Of a DNA stretch of 64,000 nucleotides, positions 38,489 to 52,458 are shown in pieces. Within the stretch, counting starts at the first letter, position 1, and every line of letters starts with the position of its first letter. Under the pieces are notes generated by a model that saw only the letters and a list, made by a program, of their open reading frames with translations, was not told the DNA's origin and searched no databases. The stretch lies in the NCBI GenBank assembly GCA_018873245.2, contig JAEMBT020000002.1, positions 11,964,001-12,028,000 on the forward strand, given 5' to 3'. This DNA is from Archegozetes longisetosus. Lineage: Eukaryota; Arthropoda; Arachnida; Sarcoptiformes; Trhypochthoniidae. The position numbers were made by a program, and so were the translations under genes.

Positions 38489-41400
38489 GAATTACATAAC
38501 ACTTAAACTGTTGAGTGACATTTCACTAGCGCTTATGTTGTGTTAGTAAAGAGATAGAGATAGAAAGGGCGAGAGGCAAATAGAGTCAGATAGAGACCAC
38601 AGATTCCAACAATATTTTACAAACTTTCATCAAATAGACATTAAAATTAGCTTAACTTTCATAGACTAGAGATTATTCTTTCGTGAAAAGAACATTTTTT
38701 CAAAAACTTATAATCAATTGAAGCTAACAATAAGAGATAATAGTATAAAGAACTACATTTCACTCAAACAATGAAACAACGATTCAAATGGTTTGGCCAC
38801 TTCAAAGAATAACTAATCAAGTTTTTAATAGTATTAAAAAATAGTATCAAAAAAAATAAGCAAAACTTATAAGAAATGATATCTGTAAATGGTTGAAGCT
38901 GTTAAAACAGATTCGATAATAAACATGGAGAACTTGATGAACTATTTGAGTGCGAAGGAGTGCAGTTAACATAATATCTTTGACGATTGCATATGTGTAA
39001 CGAATCAAATAATCAGTACGCACACCACGAACACAGTCAGAAAAAACAAGTTTGCAAAACGACCTCCGGTCTACTTTATTTAAGCTTATTTTTTCAATCT
39101 GAGTATTGTTCGTTGTTGATGATAGCAATTCTGATCTCTTATAGTTTTCTGTTCCCACAAAAGTATTGTCGCTAATCAGTACATAATTTTCTCGATGTTT
39201 CACTTCAATGAATAGCCAGTATATTAACAGTGAAAGAGCCTATCATGCAATATAGTTTTTACTATCGGGGATACATATTCAGAGAAAACTCACTTACATG
39301 TGCTTAAAACTTTGCGTTTCACGGACATGACATTCACTGAAGCGAATCTTCATCGCCATTATATCACAATCAACATAATATAATACATGAGGTTCATTCT
39401 ATAAAAAGATACCACTCAAACATCTCTCTGTTCGCAGCGCTAAGTATTAAAGTAAAGATACTCTTCAACATGACGATCAAATAAATTATGGGAAACCTAT
39501 ATAAATGATCGAAATTGTTCAGCTTTTAGCTTCAATTCAGGTTTCTAGGAACGAACTAACTAACGCTAAATCACTTCAAGTATCAACAATAAAAAACAAC
39601 TCAAATAAATTAAACAATCTTTATTTCGATCTTTCAGTAAAACATTTTTTACTTTTCATTTTCGATTTGTTTGTTTTGTTTGAAACAAACTTATTTTGTA
39701 AAAGTCAATCAAATTTGATTGTTTAGCAATTTCTTAAAGTGGCAATTAGTGTAAACGTTTAGAGCGATAAATTGGTGACCAACCGATTGAACGGTTTAGA
39801 AAACAATAAGCCATTGGGTGTAAGTAAGAGATTGCGAAGTTGTAATTAGAGGTAAAACTCACAATTCAGTGTAAACTTATATTTATGAAAATTGTCAGCA
39901 AGCTCTACTCACGTATTTGATTGCGCCAACAATTCCAGGAAAATAACATTTAATAAATTCAGTTTTAAATGTTTACATTTGTTTTCATTTGTTTTTATCG
40001 TCTTCGGCTCATTAAAGTAAAAGTAAAAAGAAGAGGAAACTCTAAACATATCAATTTAGTTATGAAATAAGAGGAAAATGAACAAAATAATTAAATGAAA
40101 TGCCTGATCATTCATTTGGAAGTGTTTTCTCAATGAAAAATATTTACTAAAACCAATTTCAATTATCTAAGCTTAAACAACTCAATTCGTGTTAAGTATT
40201 GATCGTTGAATTGGTGGCAAAAATAGTAAAAAAATAAACCGATTAAGTAAAGCATCTCGGCAATTGAATGGGTTGTGATTTGTAAATAAAGTTTGAGAGA
40301 TGTATAACATAATGGTTTATATTCATAGAGCGTAATATCAATACACTACAGCTATTCGGTTGCATTATACCAAAAAAGTCTATTTTCACACACTCTATTA
40401 TTCATCTGATTTCTCAATCGTTATTCACTCGTATGACAACCTGTTGTTGAGGTAATGGCATTAAAGATCGAATCTGGGATGAAAAGTGGATCAATACATC
40501 ACAATAGGTTGTATGTGTTTATGCATAAACTGAACGCAGTATACAATTGAATGCAGGATTGCAGTGCATCAACAATGCGTCAGACAAAGCAATGGCACCT
40601 TTTTTAATAGCGCTTTTCTATGAAAATCTGTAACAAATAATCAAAAGGTAGACCACAAGTTGCCCCTAATCGATGATGCGCTTGAGTGTATCATTAATTT
40701 GCCTTTCATTCATTGATGATATGCAGTGCGGTATGTGAAGAGTATATCCAGGATAGACAATTTGCTCGCATGCAAATACATTCACTCGAAATAGTTGGCC
40801 AATAACACAAACATTTATTATGAATTTCTATCGAGATTCAAATCAAAAGGAAATGGGTAAACATTGAAGTGAATCATTTTTTATTTATTAATGCACTACT
40901 GATGGCATACAAGTTGAATGATCAGAAGAGTCACAGTTGTCTTCATTTTGGCGAACAAGTATTCGTTGCCGTTCGGAAGACAACAATGAGGCATATAAGG
41001 CATGTCAACAATAAATGAAATAGTAGGCCATCATCAAAATGAGCAATAGTTTTGCAATTTGCAAGTCAATTGTGACAATTGTTAGGCCAACATTTGGCCA
41101 ATAATTATTAAGAATGCACTTTATTGTCGCTGAGACGTCGGGCATTTCGAAACGTCTTTACGCACTTATGCGTTTGATTAGCGACTCCTCCCTATGGAAG
41201 CAATGACTTAATATAAAGATATGGCCAATTTTTGAATCACTTCGATGCAGATGAATCGGGCACTCAAATTAAATGCAATAATGATCGAAAACGCGGCCCA
41301 ACCCAAACACAAATCCAATAACAGTATATATTGAGAGGACGTGGAGGACCGAACTCGTAAGAGTCACAATGATCACAATGATTCTGCAGTGAAGCGAAAC

Positions 41401-44400
41401 ACCAAAACAGTCTTCACTTTCAGTTTTTGAAAGTTTATTCATTGAGCTCATTGTTGCGAATCGCGTGAATCGCATTGCCTTATATTGAAATAGCAAATGC
41501 AACAGTGAATGAGACTTCCGTTATTCAAGTGTATGACATCCGCAGTGATCGAGTCAATCTATCCTCCGCTGCGGTATTGCTCATCCACCGATTCTATTAT
41601 TAATATCTTCTATTATTGTTGTTATTATCAGTTTTATAAATATACCCAAAATTGTTATTTTATTGCGGATACAATTTTTTCCGCGAAAACATTTCGATAC
41701 AGAACAGAGTTCGTCAAATAAGTCACGATTTGAAAGACTTATCATTTTTCACTCGATTCGTACGTTAATTTGCCCTTTTATAATCATTTTTGACTTGATT
41801 TCATGTATGATTTTTATTGCAAACTATTAGCATTTCTTTTCTCAAAGTTTCATTCACTATTAATGTGAGAAAAATAAAGCTTTTGTCCCGAACAATATTT
41901 ACGATCTTATCTGTCAGATAAACCAAAATCATTAATTCATTGTGAAATCACAACGAATCTCAATTGAAACAATTATCTATTAAATAGTGAGTGGAAATGA
42001 AGAAGTTTTGAGGATGCGTTCAGTGAATAATAGAGAGAAAATATAAGGCATACTAATTTTGATTATTGAAAGTAACAGGTGGTCAATGCCATGATTGGCA
42101 GACATCAGATATACTTTGATGGCGCAATGATTCATGCGTGACTCTTAACGATATCCACGTTAAACATATTGAAGCCTTATAAATATCTCATAAAATGACC
42201 CAAACTTACTCCTATTTTACTATTCTTTAGCTATTTTTTGGGTGATTAACAGGTAAAGGCACTTTTCTAAATTGCTAATCACCCGCCCTGTCATACACCT
42301 GGCGATCAGGCTAATGATGTTTAAGTTTCAATTTGGAGGAATTTATATTATTATTACGATTTTTTTTGTAAAGCAGACTGGATCGGAATGTGAAGAAAAT
42401 GATTTAAGTCAACAATATATCTGTTCTATTGATACACCCGAAAATGGTCATCATTGAGCGATAATTTCTTAATTTACAGACCTCTCCCTTGATTGTTAAG
42501 TGTTAGTATTGAGTGCTATTCACCATCTCTGTTCAGTTATCAATACTTAGACAAACCTCTGTCTCCAATCTTAAGGTAAGGGTTGAAGAATAGGCGTTGG
42601 CTTCAGTCACGAGTATTTAATAAAAGAACAAATTGTTCGGTGCCTTCACTTCACATTAAGGCCATTAGAATATTATGTAACAATAGACATGATCAACAAA
42701 GTCTACCTAACACTCACTCAGAACGAGTCCTATCCTCTCAATAGTATTGATGGACACAAAAAATGTCTGTATTTCTATTACTAACAAATGTTCCTATCGC
42801 TCTGTCCACTCGATTACTCCCCAAATTCAATTAGTATTCAAACTTATTTGTCTCCCGTATCCTTTTCTCAATTGTTCAATCGCTAGAAATGTGAAGCCAT
42901 TGACTTGTTTTATACGAAAGATAATAAAAAACTGTCGACTTTAGTCCATAAAATTGATTTCTATCTAATGATCAAATTGACTAAAAGCCAATTTATCAGA
43001 TTTGCTGTAAGTTTACATTTGATCAAATTAATTGAATACAGATTCGTAAAAATAGGTTAATTCAATATTTACTCGACTGGTAATTAATGAAATGAAGTTT
43101 CCTAATATTTTTTCAATGAGATATCAGTCTCAAAAATGTTAATCTTTTAAGATCTAAACAAAATCCTTCGTCAATACTTAAAGATAAGGCAAACATTAAA
43201 TAACTATTGTATTGAAAACATGATTAATTGTCGATTGAACGAGTCAGATCTTTTCCAATAAATTGTTGTTTTATGCAAAAAATATTTAGCTTTGATGGCA
43301 CTGAACTAAAAAATAACGGACTCTGAAGTATTTGACTTACTCTCTGTGAGACACAACTAAATTATGTTGACTTGCCTTTCATTACTGAAACTTATTTGAA
43401 CATTGATTTCTAATAAAATGGTCAACTGATAGTTCAGTTATAAACAAAGATTAGAAGTACTAAATTTAAATGATTCAAACTGTGAGAGAGTTAGTATTAT
43501 GAATGTTTGATTTGAGTTTATAGTGGTAATTATTTTGCTGTTCAATAGTGAGATTGTTTTGAAAAGTGAACTTTCGAATCAATTTGAATAAAAGCTGATA
43601 TGTGTAGAATTTTTTTCATTTGCAATAAACCGCTTCAATTCTGCAATAATCATATCACATACGGAATGAATCAATAAATTTAATTTGTGTAAACAAATTC
43701 CAAATATCACTAATAAAAGGCTGCAAACTTTTTTATCGACAGTTTTATCTTTCACATAAAATTGCAATTAATAGTTGTATTAGTTCATAGTTTAGATTTT
43801 TGTTGATCATTAAACGTATGAAAATGTTTTTGAAATATTTGCACGGATTTTAGGTTTTAATTGTTTGTTCGAAATGTTCATTCTTAAGTGTTCGTATGTC
43901 TCAATACTAATCGTATTTAGTTGACTTGAGGTCACTTCAAAATAAATAACTCTACATATTAAAGGTTCTAAATGCAAAACTTTAGTAAATATTGTTACTA
44001 TTTATAAGATTAATTTTCATTTATTTCACAGTTACTCGCTAAACAAAGCTTATTATTCCTAATGTTTCAAAGATCATACTTTGTTTTGAGTGATTTCAAA
44101 ATAAAATACTTTTCATACCAATAGATAAGAGAAAAGTTAGAAAAAATGTGAAAATTCAGTGTAAGTTAACTATGACGAAAATTAGAACTAATTTTCTGTC
44201 AAATGAACTTAAGATTATTTAAACAAATTGAAGTACTGTTTGATCGTCGGAGTGATTGTCTGAGTAGTTAAAGTGTCCCAAATTATAATTTTATATTTTA
44301 GAATTAATATAAACAGAAGTTAATGAAAAAAATGTCTTAAGTAGTAATCGTTCACATAAGTTGGTCCTAAATTGCATCCTTATGATGATGGCTATAATTT

Positions 44401-45200
44401 GTGGTAATCAGGTCATTGGCTTGAAGAAGATTGGTGTGTATGACCGGTCAGCAATAATTGCAAATGCATTGTTGTGCGTATATGTCCCCAAAGGGGGTCC
44501 ACAATATTGTTATAGATGCGAAAATATATTAAGTGGGGGTGAAAGAGAAAAAGATAAAAACGACCAGTTTACTGACGAGTAAACAATTATTTCTATCAAC
44601 AAATGCGCAGTGCATGCAAGCAGTCGACTAAAAAAATATTTCATTCTACTCCAAATGACCTTAATTTTGCCAATTTTGAGCCAAACTTAAATTCATTCCC
44701 ATCGCCATCAGCAAAAGCCTTCCATTCATTGGTTGTCCCCTAAAGGCTCACATCGAATTTAATGAGGGAACTAAAGAAAGACTTTGCAGTCAACTATCAG
44801 TATAAGAATTATTGTGCAATCGAGTCCTTCCGGTGGCACTTAATGCCAAAGAAACATTCAACGAATATTAATGATTCACTGAGAATACAATCACTATACG
44901 GATTGGCTCAACACCACTATAATAGCCTAGAGGTGGTCACAAGAGCTCCCAAACTGCTAGCATATTATCTTATGGTAACTTATGTATGCCTCAATCGGCA
45001 TTTTTCTATAAATGTATTGACTGCAAATTCACTTATGTATATAACCTTATGTTAGTTCAGGCGCTGTATACACTGTTAGATGTTATACTACTGTATACTT
45101 TGTTGGTTTTAAACGTTTTGACGTACACATGCAAAACATAATTGTTTCTCTTGTACGCCCTGTTTGGCGATAATTGCCGCCAGGGATTGTCAAGTAAGGC

Positions 45201-45214
45201 AAGTACCGGTACTT
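45201..45214. repeat. 14-bp perfect palindrome
   Basis: AAGTACCGGTACTT is its own reverse complement and is locally GC-richer than its surroundings. Confidence 0.9.
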
Positions 45215-47065
45215 ATTGGTAATTCCTATTGTTATGTACTGTAGCAGGTAATTGTCAAGTTCATAATGTCATATTTAGGCCAAATTCATAACTCACAATA
45301 TTATAACAGATTAATCGATTTGAATTTGAAACCAACTCAAACCGTAATTAAAAGGTTACTATCAGATAATGATTTATGTTGAGCCCCAACAATACATTAC
45401 TGGATGACATACTGCCCAAAGAAACGATAGCTTTGAAAAGTGAAAACTGAAAAGCATTTGCAAACAATGAAAGAATGCTTGCCTTCAACTTATCTAAATC
45501 GCTCTCCATTGCGATATGTCGATTCTGAAACTTAAGTTGACATTTGACGAGTGCTGAATAAAATGATGACGACCTCAATCATGAACTTATCGATGTAAAC
45601 ACAATTTACTGGAGGATATAGAATGAAATAACATTGACATTAAAAGGATTATAGACTAAAAGAGAGTTTGCTCAAAATTTTATTATTGTCAACTTCAAAT
45701 AACTATAAGGCTTGTCAGAGCAACCCAACTAGACTTTAATCTTTCATTCAGGATCATTGATGATAGAACCAACTTGACAGGCGGTAAAATACTTGATAGC
45801 TTTAAAATGTTGAGTGACATTGTCGTTAAAAACAATGCCAATCATCAGACACACAATTGGCTCCGATTGAGCCTAACACAATAATTCTCTATAGATACTA
45901 CCAAAGATATTACCACGAAGATTATATGTGAAAAAAGAAGAGAAGGGAGAAAGCAGGCAATGCGACTCATAAATATGGTTTAAATCGCTTTTCAAACCCA
46001 AACGTTTATATACTTTGAGAGAAATGCAATAACCAAAAAAGACAATAATAACAGATAAAACATGTTATGCATTATTGATTCGGGCTTAGCCTCCGATATA
46101 TGCTATTCAGTTATTTATTTATTGTTCAGGTGAGTCCCCTTTAATTTTGTTCAATTCGAAGCAATGAGAATCAATCAAGAAAATTCTTTGTATGGAAATT
46201 AATGCAAATAGTAATTTGTGCCCCACGCAGGTCTGCATATCTCACCCATCATTTGTTTATATATCGGTATTGACTGATAGCACATCTCATCTTCTAATAG
46301 TGCTATCATTTATTAGGGGAGAATAGCGACTGCCATAAAATGCATAAAACTAGCATAACATACATTACTGAGTATAATAATGGCATTGAACTTGAAAAAT
46401 GTCACATGAAAAGTATGGACAGACTGTGATTTAGAATGATACTTTACGACTTTTCAATGATATCCCCTGAAAACATGTAAGTATTGGATTTTTTCATATT
46501 TAATCACAGTAAATACCAGTAAATATGATTTAAACATAGCGTTTAGTGGTTGAGTGCAATGCCCTATTTAAGCTCATAGTATATATAGGATGCAATACGA
46601 TATGAGATATGGTCAAATCGAATACATATAAGTACTTACGACTAAGCGCTGCATCCATTTAAAGTCATGAAGAGCTTTAGGGCAAGCAATCAGATAATGA
46701 AAAAATGTTTCATTCAAAGATTAGTATAAATGTGTTGCTATATAAATGGATGAAAAAGAGTGCTTGTTATATAATACCAATTGTATTATTTTGATATATC
46801 ATTGCTGTATATACAACACAATTGATTAATATATGAATCCATAAATAGGACCCACGCATATATCTAAACATATTTACACCGAACCTTCTATCTAAAACTT
46901 CTATCTAATCTCTAAAAGCTAGTTTTTACAGTCGATTTTTCAAATTCAATTATAGGTTATAGCTTATAGATGTTGGATCAATAAAGTAATTAAATATTCT
47001 TATGGTTGGCATTCAATGGAACAAATATTTTTGCGGTTATGTTTAATGTGTTGGCAAAATATTTT

Positions 47066-47068
<3 letters not shown>

Positions 47069-47139
<71 letters not shown>

Positions 47140-47143
47140 GAGA
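47069..47143. repeat. Long (GA)n microsatellite
   Basis: More than thirty perfect GA dinucleotides (to about 47133), then a T interruption and further GA. The Ser-Leu and Arg-Glu repeat open frames on the two strands are products of this tract and not genes. Confidence 0.95.
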
Positions 47144-47682
47144 ATAGAGTTCGGGAGACCTCCATCATTGCATATTATATTAGAAAGCGACGAATGCTTA
47201 CAATGACTACAAATTGATTCTGAAAAACATTTTCCCACCACACTCATCATACAAGCAATATATTATTTTTCACTCTAATTCGATGTAAACCCACGAACGA
47301 AATGACTTTGTATTAGAAAAAAATAGAAAATCTAAATCCACAGCAAAATTGTGCAAAAGATATGTAATAGTCGTCTGATATGCTGAAAAACTTTTGTATT
47401 AAAGGATGCAGTCACCAAATCAACAAAGAAATAATCATGAGAGAATCATCATAGTGAAAATACTACCAAAATAATGATAAATTCATGAAAATAAAAATGC
47501 AATAACGCAAAAAATAGTAATCAGTATCTTCCATGAGATATTTGATGGCATGCCTCCAAACGCGTCAAATTTTCCAAAATGAATACACAATAACAGAGAA
47601 TGTTTTCTTTTGAGAGCAAAACAAAAAATATGGTAATAAGATTAGCAGAACATGAATCAACTGAAAATGTGCTAAAAGAATT

Positions 47683-47765
47683 GTGGTGGCACGACCTCCC
47701 ACTTTGACCACCTCGCCTTTAGTGACTCGCGAACTCTCGTATAGGCTGACGCGCTAACCCAACAA
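47683..47765 (-). mobile_element. Possible tRNA-derived SINE fragment
   Basis: An unusually GC-rich block of about 80 bp in AT-rich surroundings. Read on the minus strand it contains TTAGCGCGTCAG, close to a tRNA A box with the D-arm ending seen in elongator Met tRNAs (AGCGCGTCAG), and about 20 nt later AGTTCGCGAGTC, a degraded B box. It does not form a complete tRNA: acceptor stem pairing is not evident and the sequence after the B box is unrelated. A decayed SINE or tRNA pseudogene is the likeliest reading. Confidence 0.45.
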
Positions 47766-50700
47766 ATACAAATCAAGTCACAAATGTCTATATCTTTACA
47801 ATATTGGTCTTATCATAAATATACCGGAATATAATGCCCTGAAAGAAATGTTTTGTCATCTTTAACTTTCCATTTGATTGCCTGAATGAAGTGTTGAGAT
47901 AGAATGTGTGCTTAGGAGCGAATGGTTTGATATTTATAAAGAATATAGCAGTGATTTCCGAGTACTTCCAAAGGAAACGCATTCAGTTGATTGCGTTCGA
48001 CTAAAGCCATAACACAATGGCAAATACACGAAATAGTGCACATGAACAGAATCACTCTGAACAACATTTAATGAGAGACCGATATCAGCACATGAAAGAG
48101 GATCATGTTCATCATAGTGGGGGAGGCAACACATCAGGCAACACATCAATGAAGAAAGCATGCCAAACAAAAAATGATAAAATCATGCCACAATCAAACA
48201 CTATTTGGCACACCTCGAAAAAACAGGAATAACTCCACTCACTCTCAGCCATATAAAATTGATAATAAAAAAATATTAAACTTATTCGCTTATGAATCAT
48301 CTTTTGGTGAGACTGTGATTGTTCTAATGAAAGCCCACAAATCCCTATGAAATAGTAAAACAAATTTATGACACCTACAAAGGTGTCATTATATTGCATT
48401 CGAAGATAATACTGTACCGAACACTTACACATACACACCATATGGACCAGCAGTTTAAAGTTCATATTGAGGGGTTCAAAAAATTGCATTTTAAGGACCG
48501 AGAAATCAAACCAATTGCTCTGTTCTTTGTGTCAAAGAAAGACGATGGGGTTGCAAATAGCTCAAAATATCATTTTCGGGGTTAGACAAATAGTTTATTG
48601 TGCCGACTCAATGGCATTTTATCAATTTGAGTGTACGTCAATGTGATTTATAGTTATGCACCAAAAATGCCATTTAAATGAAATGCTCTCCACTTATACT
48701 TAATATGCAAAGAAATAAGAGGAGAATAACATTGTCATAAAAGCAAAAGTCAGTGCAACAGATGCAAATACTTATTCAGAAATTGTCGGTTCGCAACTGT
48801 ATTTATGAAATGAAATGATCATATTAGCAAAATAAAAAGAGAAGCTATGAGAGAAGCAATGATTGCCTTATAATAAGCAGTAGTGCAGCCGATGACAAAC
48901 TGCCCGAGGCTTACTTTTATGCTCTTTTGTTTTGTAGAATCCAAGGGGGACAGCAGACAATCATTGAGACAATTCATTGAACTTGACGTGATAATCCGGC
49001 CAACGATATTATAATAGCAGTCCACAAGAAAGGACTATAAGCTATAATAGAACTATCCTTTTCACGCAAGGAAGACTAATAGTGATTGCTAAGACACAAT
49101 CTGCATCCATAGTGGGTTAGGTCACTCACACGCCCCTTCAGGCGCAACGGAAATCACTTTTAAGTATTAGCCATAGTTATATAATATCTCAAGTGCCGAT
49201 TAGACATCTTGTTATGACAATATGAAAGCAACGCGATAATTATTTCTCCATTAAAGTGGGAATTATTCCCAATATGTAATACTCTATACTATATAATACT
49301 TTTGGTCTAAGACTTTTGGTTTAAGGCTTGTGAGAAAATTCATTTTGATGAGCGCCTGACCGATCAAAAAATGAGGTTTTTCTCAATATCATAATAATAA
49401 TAAGAATAATGGAGGGCTATTGAGAATTTCAAGTGATGGCCATCGGCTATATGTAGGTGTTCATGCATACAGTAATGGTTAAGACAAGCAAAACCTAAGC
49501 AATTATTTCTATTCGCTTGTAATTTACCAAAACTACCTCAAGAAGATTTAGTATACGATATCTCATACATTATACTCAGTAATAAGTTTAAAAATAAATT
49601 AAATACTCATTCGACACCGAACTAAACTGGAAAATATCAAATTCTTAATTGTGACCAAGACTTTCAATGGTTGGGTGATTCTAATAATTATTCCCCACTC
49701 GATGAGAACCAAAGAATTAATTGAGCAATAGTGGCATTTAGAAGTAATGAAACTTATAAAAGTGACCCAATTGGACGCGCATTTGCTGTGTTGAGAACAT
49801 TGACTAAACAAACCGAAAATCAAAAATACTTCTTGCATAACACACAGTTAGTTATCAAAATTGCTGCCAATTAACGTCAATTGAAAATCATTCTCACGTA
49901 AAAATAAAATACTACTTTAATCACAACAGCAAACTAAGGTTGAAAAAGCATCAAATTTGAAAAAACTGAACCCAAAACTGTTGGGTGATTGTACTTAAGT
50001 GGAGTTGGGTTAATTAAAATTGCTTTTCAAATAAAATACACATTAATTGTGAGCTTTGATGGCACGCCAAATGTGTTCAAAAACCAGATAAAGTTCACTC
50101 TGAAAGAGGAACTATTCAGCAATAAGTTATCGACTCAATTCAAACAGATTAGATCAATATATTTTCGATAATCTCAATTACTGCTGAATCGAGTCATAAA
50201 ACAGAGTTTTCCATACATTCCATACAGGATCTCAAAGATTCAGTGCTTTTGACTTCATTAAATTTTTTAGCAATTAGTCAACCGATAAGCCAAAAATCAA
50301 TTAAATATAAGTAATAAATATTTATTTAATTTCATCAAAATGATATATCGTTCTCAACATAATTAAGATAAACACCACTTTTCAAATTGACTTGATTAAT
50401 TTGAATTAGTTCGATTTTTAATTGTGTCACCTTATAATTTATGATCTTGTGGGTAATTTGAGCCATCGCCATATATTTACTACTAAGAAATTTTCAGATC
50501 AAAGTTTTCAATATATCAATATAATAATCTATTCAGAAGGAATATCTAGTCTATACCCGTAGCTTAAGCCTAAGGTTTAACGTTACGAAACTTTCAAAAT
50601 TGTAATCAAGTTAAATTTGTGTGCATATCGTACAGTAATATCACGATTTTAAGAACAGCTAACACTTCGAGTAATGTCAAGGTCAGCGTTAGGCCCTGTT

Positions 50701-52395
50701 TTGAGTAATCAAAATTTCCTAAACTCTATGAGCAAAGAGAAAGTTATATTTTCAGGTTAGTTTTTTCATTGGAATATTAGCATTTTCTAGTGATTTAAGA
50801 GAAAAAACAATTCAGATAATTGATAAGACGTTAAAATGTTCGTCAAAAAAAGAGCTCCCAAAAGGTGATTCAGAAAAAGAAACTGATATGAAGTTGAAAT
50901 TATTTATTCTAAAGTACACATAGCGTTGGGAAGTGCTGCTAAAAGTCTAACTCCAGGTTTAAAAAGCAATTTATTTAATCGGTAAGAAAGAGTCGAGTTT
51001 GAAAAACTACTCACAAGGAAAAGTGCTTATCGAAAAATAAATTTATAAGTTTTAATTGAAACTCTAATTTCAATTTTTATCAATATTTTTAGAACATAAA
51101 TGGCATAATTATTTGCAAACTGAAAAAACCAGTCACCTCAATGTGACTTTAGTTTTAGAGCTACTTTGATAAATTGAAATGGTCTCATTTGAGCGGTCCA
51201 CGTCTTATTGTTATGAGTTCAAAAGTTTTGCCTAATTTGATTGACTAAAACGAAACGAAGTAATATTTAGCATAATTTGACAAAAATGTTAGTCAAACAT
51301 TGGGTTAGTTAGTGTGCAGTTCAGCGTGGCTTAAGTCTAACGGAAAGCTGAGCTATATTTTTGTCAAAGCATAATCGAGAAACATTGTTATACAAGAGGA
51401 CTATAAAGTTTCCAATAAATTCTGAAAAGTACTCCTACTAAGAAACCATTAAAGTTCCCAATAAAAAATGTTTAGAGCAATTTTTCCTTTATTAAAAATA
51501 TTCAAAGATTTATATCTTAGTGAGTTTACTTTATTGATATTACCACCCAAAACAAGCCCTTTAATGGCGATAATGTAATTCAGTACGATCTGAATTTCAT
51601 TCGAGCTATTTCTACAATTTATGACTGAGTTTGGAGAAAAAATTCGAAACTTTAGACTACGATAGCATTGCCATTGATAAGGTCTGCTCAGATTTATTGT
51701 GATTCAACTCAATTTTAAGTGTCGCTATTTTAAACTATACCTATTAAGAGGTCAGTATTCGTAAAATAGCTTCAATTTCATCAGAATCTGTTAGAAGTGA
51801 ACTAAATGTTTGACTTTAATTTAAAGTAAGTTTTCGTGGCTTTAATAAATCACGATTTACTAACAATTCAAATTTCTAACCCGAAGAATATTGATCACTT
51901 TTGCGATATTTCAAACGTATATAAATGATTAATGGATCGATCGTGTCGATCGTGATTTTGATGACAATAAGTCAGGATTAACTAAACCTCGTCTGTCTCC
52001 TCTCATAGTTTCTACTTATTGCAGACTGACTACCTTTCAGTCATTCTCGTTCAGGTAAATCTTGCGCAGCGATATAGGGGTCTGCAAAACGAACGTTTTT
52101 TAAGTCATATTTTCCCAATTGATAAAAAGTGCTCAAATGTAACTCGTTTTCCGATTTAATCTCTCTTAAATAATAAAATTTGATTATTCTCTCCATAAAT
52201 TGATTTATGCTAAGCTTGGAAACATAAATTGTTGAACAATTCGAGAACGAGTTTAAAATATTAGTTTTCTAGATTGAGCTAATAAACGTTAAGCTAATAT
52301 TGACTTAATTCAAGTTGAAAGTATGGACTTTATTAAAGCAGTATCATGGACACAGGCCTTGAAACCTTGAAAATCAAGCTATCAGTAGTAGTTAC

Positions 52396-52458
52396 CTGCG
52401 CTTTGTTCGAAGTTAATGTTGAACTTTTAATTTTTCTTATTGAACACTTAGTGCTGAA
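52396..52458 (-). CDS. Weak candidate internal exon
   Basis: 21 codons (FSTKCSIRKIKSSTLTSNKA then Q), bounded by a pyrimidine-rich acceptor (TTTTGTCTTTAG) and donor CGCAG|GTAACT, phase 0 at both ends. It is basic and Ser/Thr-rich with no homology recognised. It could instead be a non-coding 5' exon or chance. Confidence 0.15.

Larger units (their letters stand above)
34524..47682 (-). other. Long 5' intron or upstream region of cut/CUX, first part
   Basis: AT-rich sequence with no secure gene. It holds a CT tract (35181-35206), a CAT-rich stretch (36178-36220), a GAAGCT hexamer array (36849-36897), two weak minus-strand first-exon candidates near 38.4 and 39.3 kb, and a GA tract (47069-47143). 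The open frames present are short and without recognisable domains. Confidence 0.5.

Noticed and set aside
44361..45055. 73- and 97-codon plus-strand open frames
   Set aside because: The first begins at TTG, and neither shows a domain, splice signals or coding bias. They are consistent with chance.
45920..46030. Minus-strand string VYKRLG, reminiscent of the CUX VYKRLID segment
   Set aside because: The preceding residues do not match the conserved EAEAAFLN block, the following GTTTGA is a poor donor, and the frame continues into unrelated sequence.
46636..46713. Minus-strand frame NETFFHYLIACPKALHDF followed by KWMQRLV, ending at a GTAAGT donor
   Set aside because: It looks protein-like, but there is no acceptor AG upstream before the in-frame TAA and no usable ATG, so it cannot be an internal or first exon as it stands.
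46990..47250. 86-codon minus-strand and 66-codon plus-strand frames with Ser-Leu or Arg-Glu repeats
   Set aside because: Both are translations of the (GA)n tract at 47069-47143. An uninterrupted dinucleotide repeat leaves frames open without selection.
51755..51810. Minus-strand frame SSLLTDSDEIEAILRILTS
   Set aside because: It ends at a stop rather than a donor, and the only upstream AG lacks a pyrimidine tract. Most likely chance.
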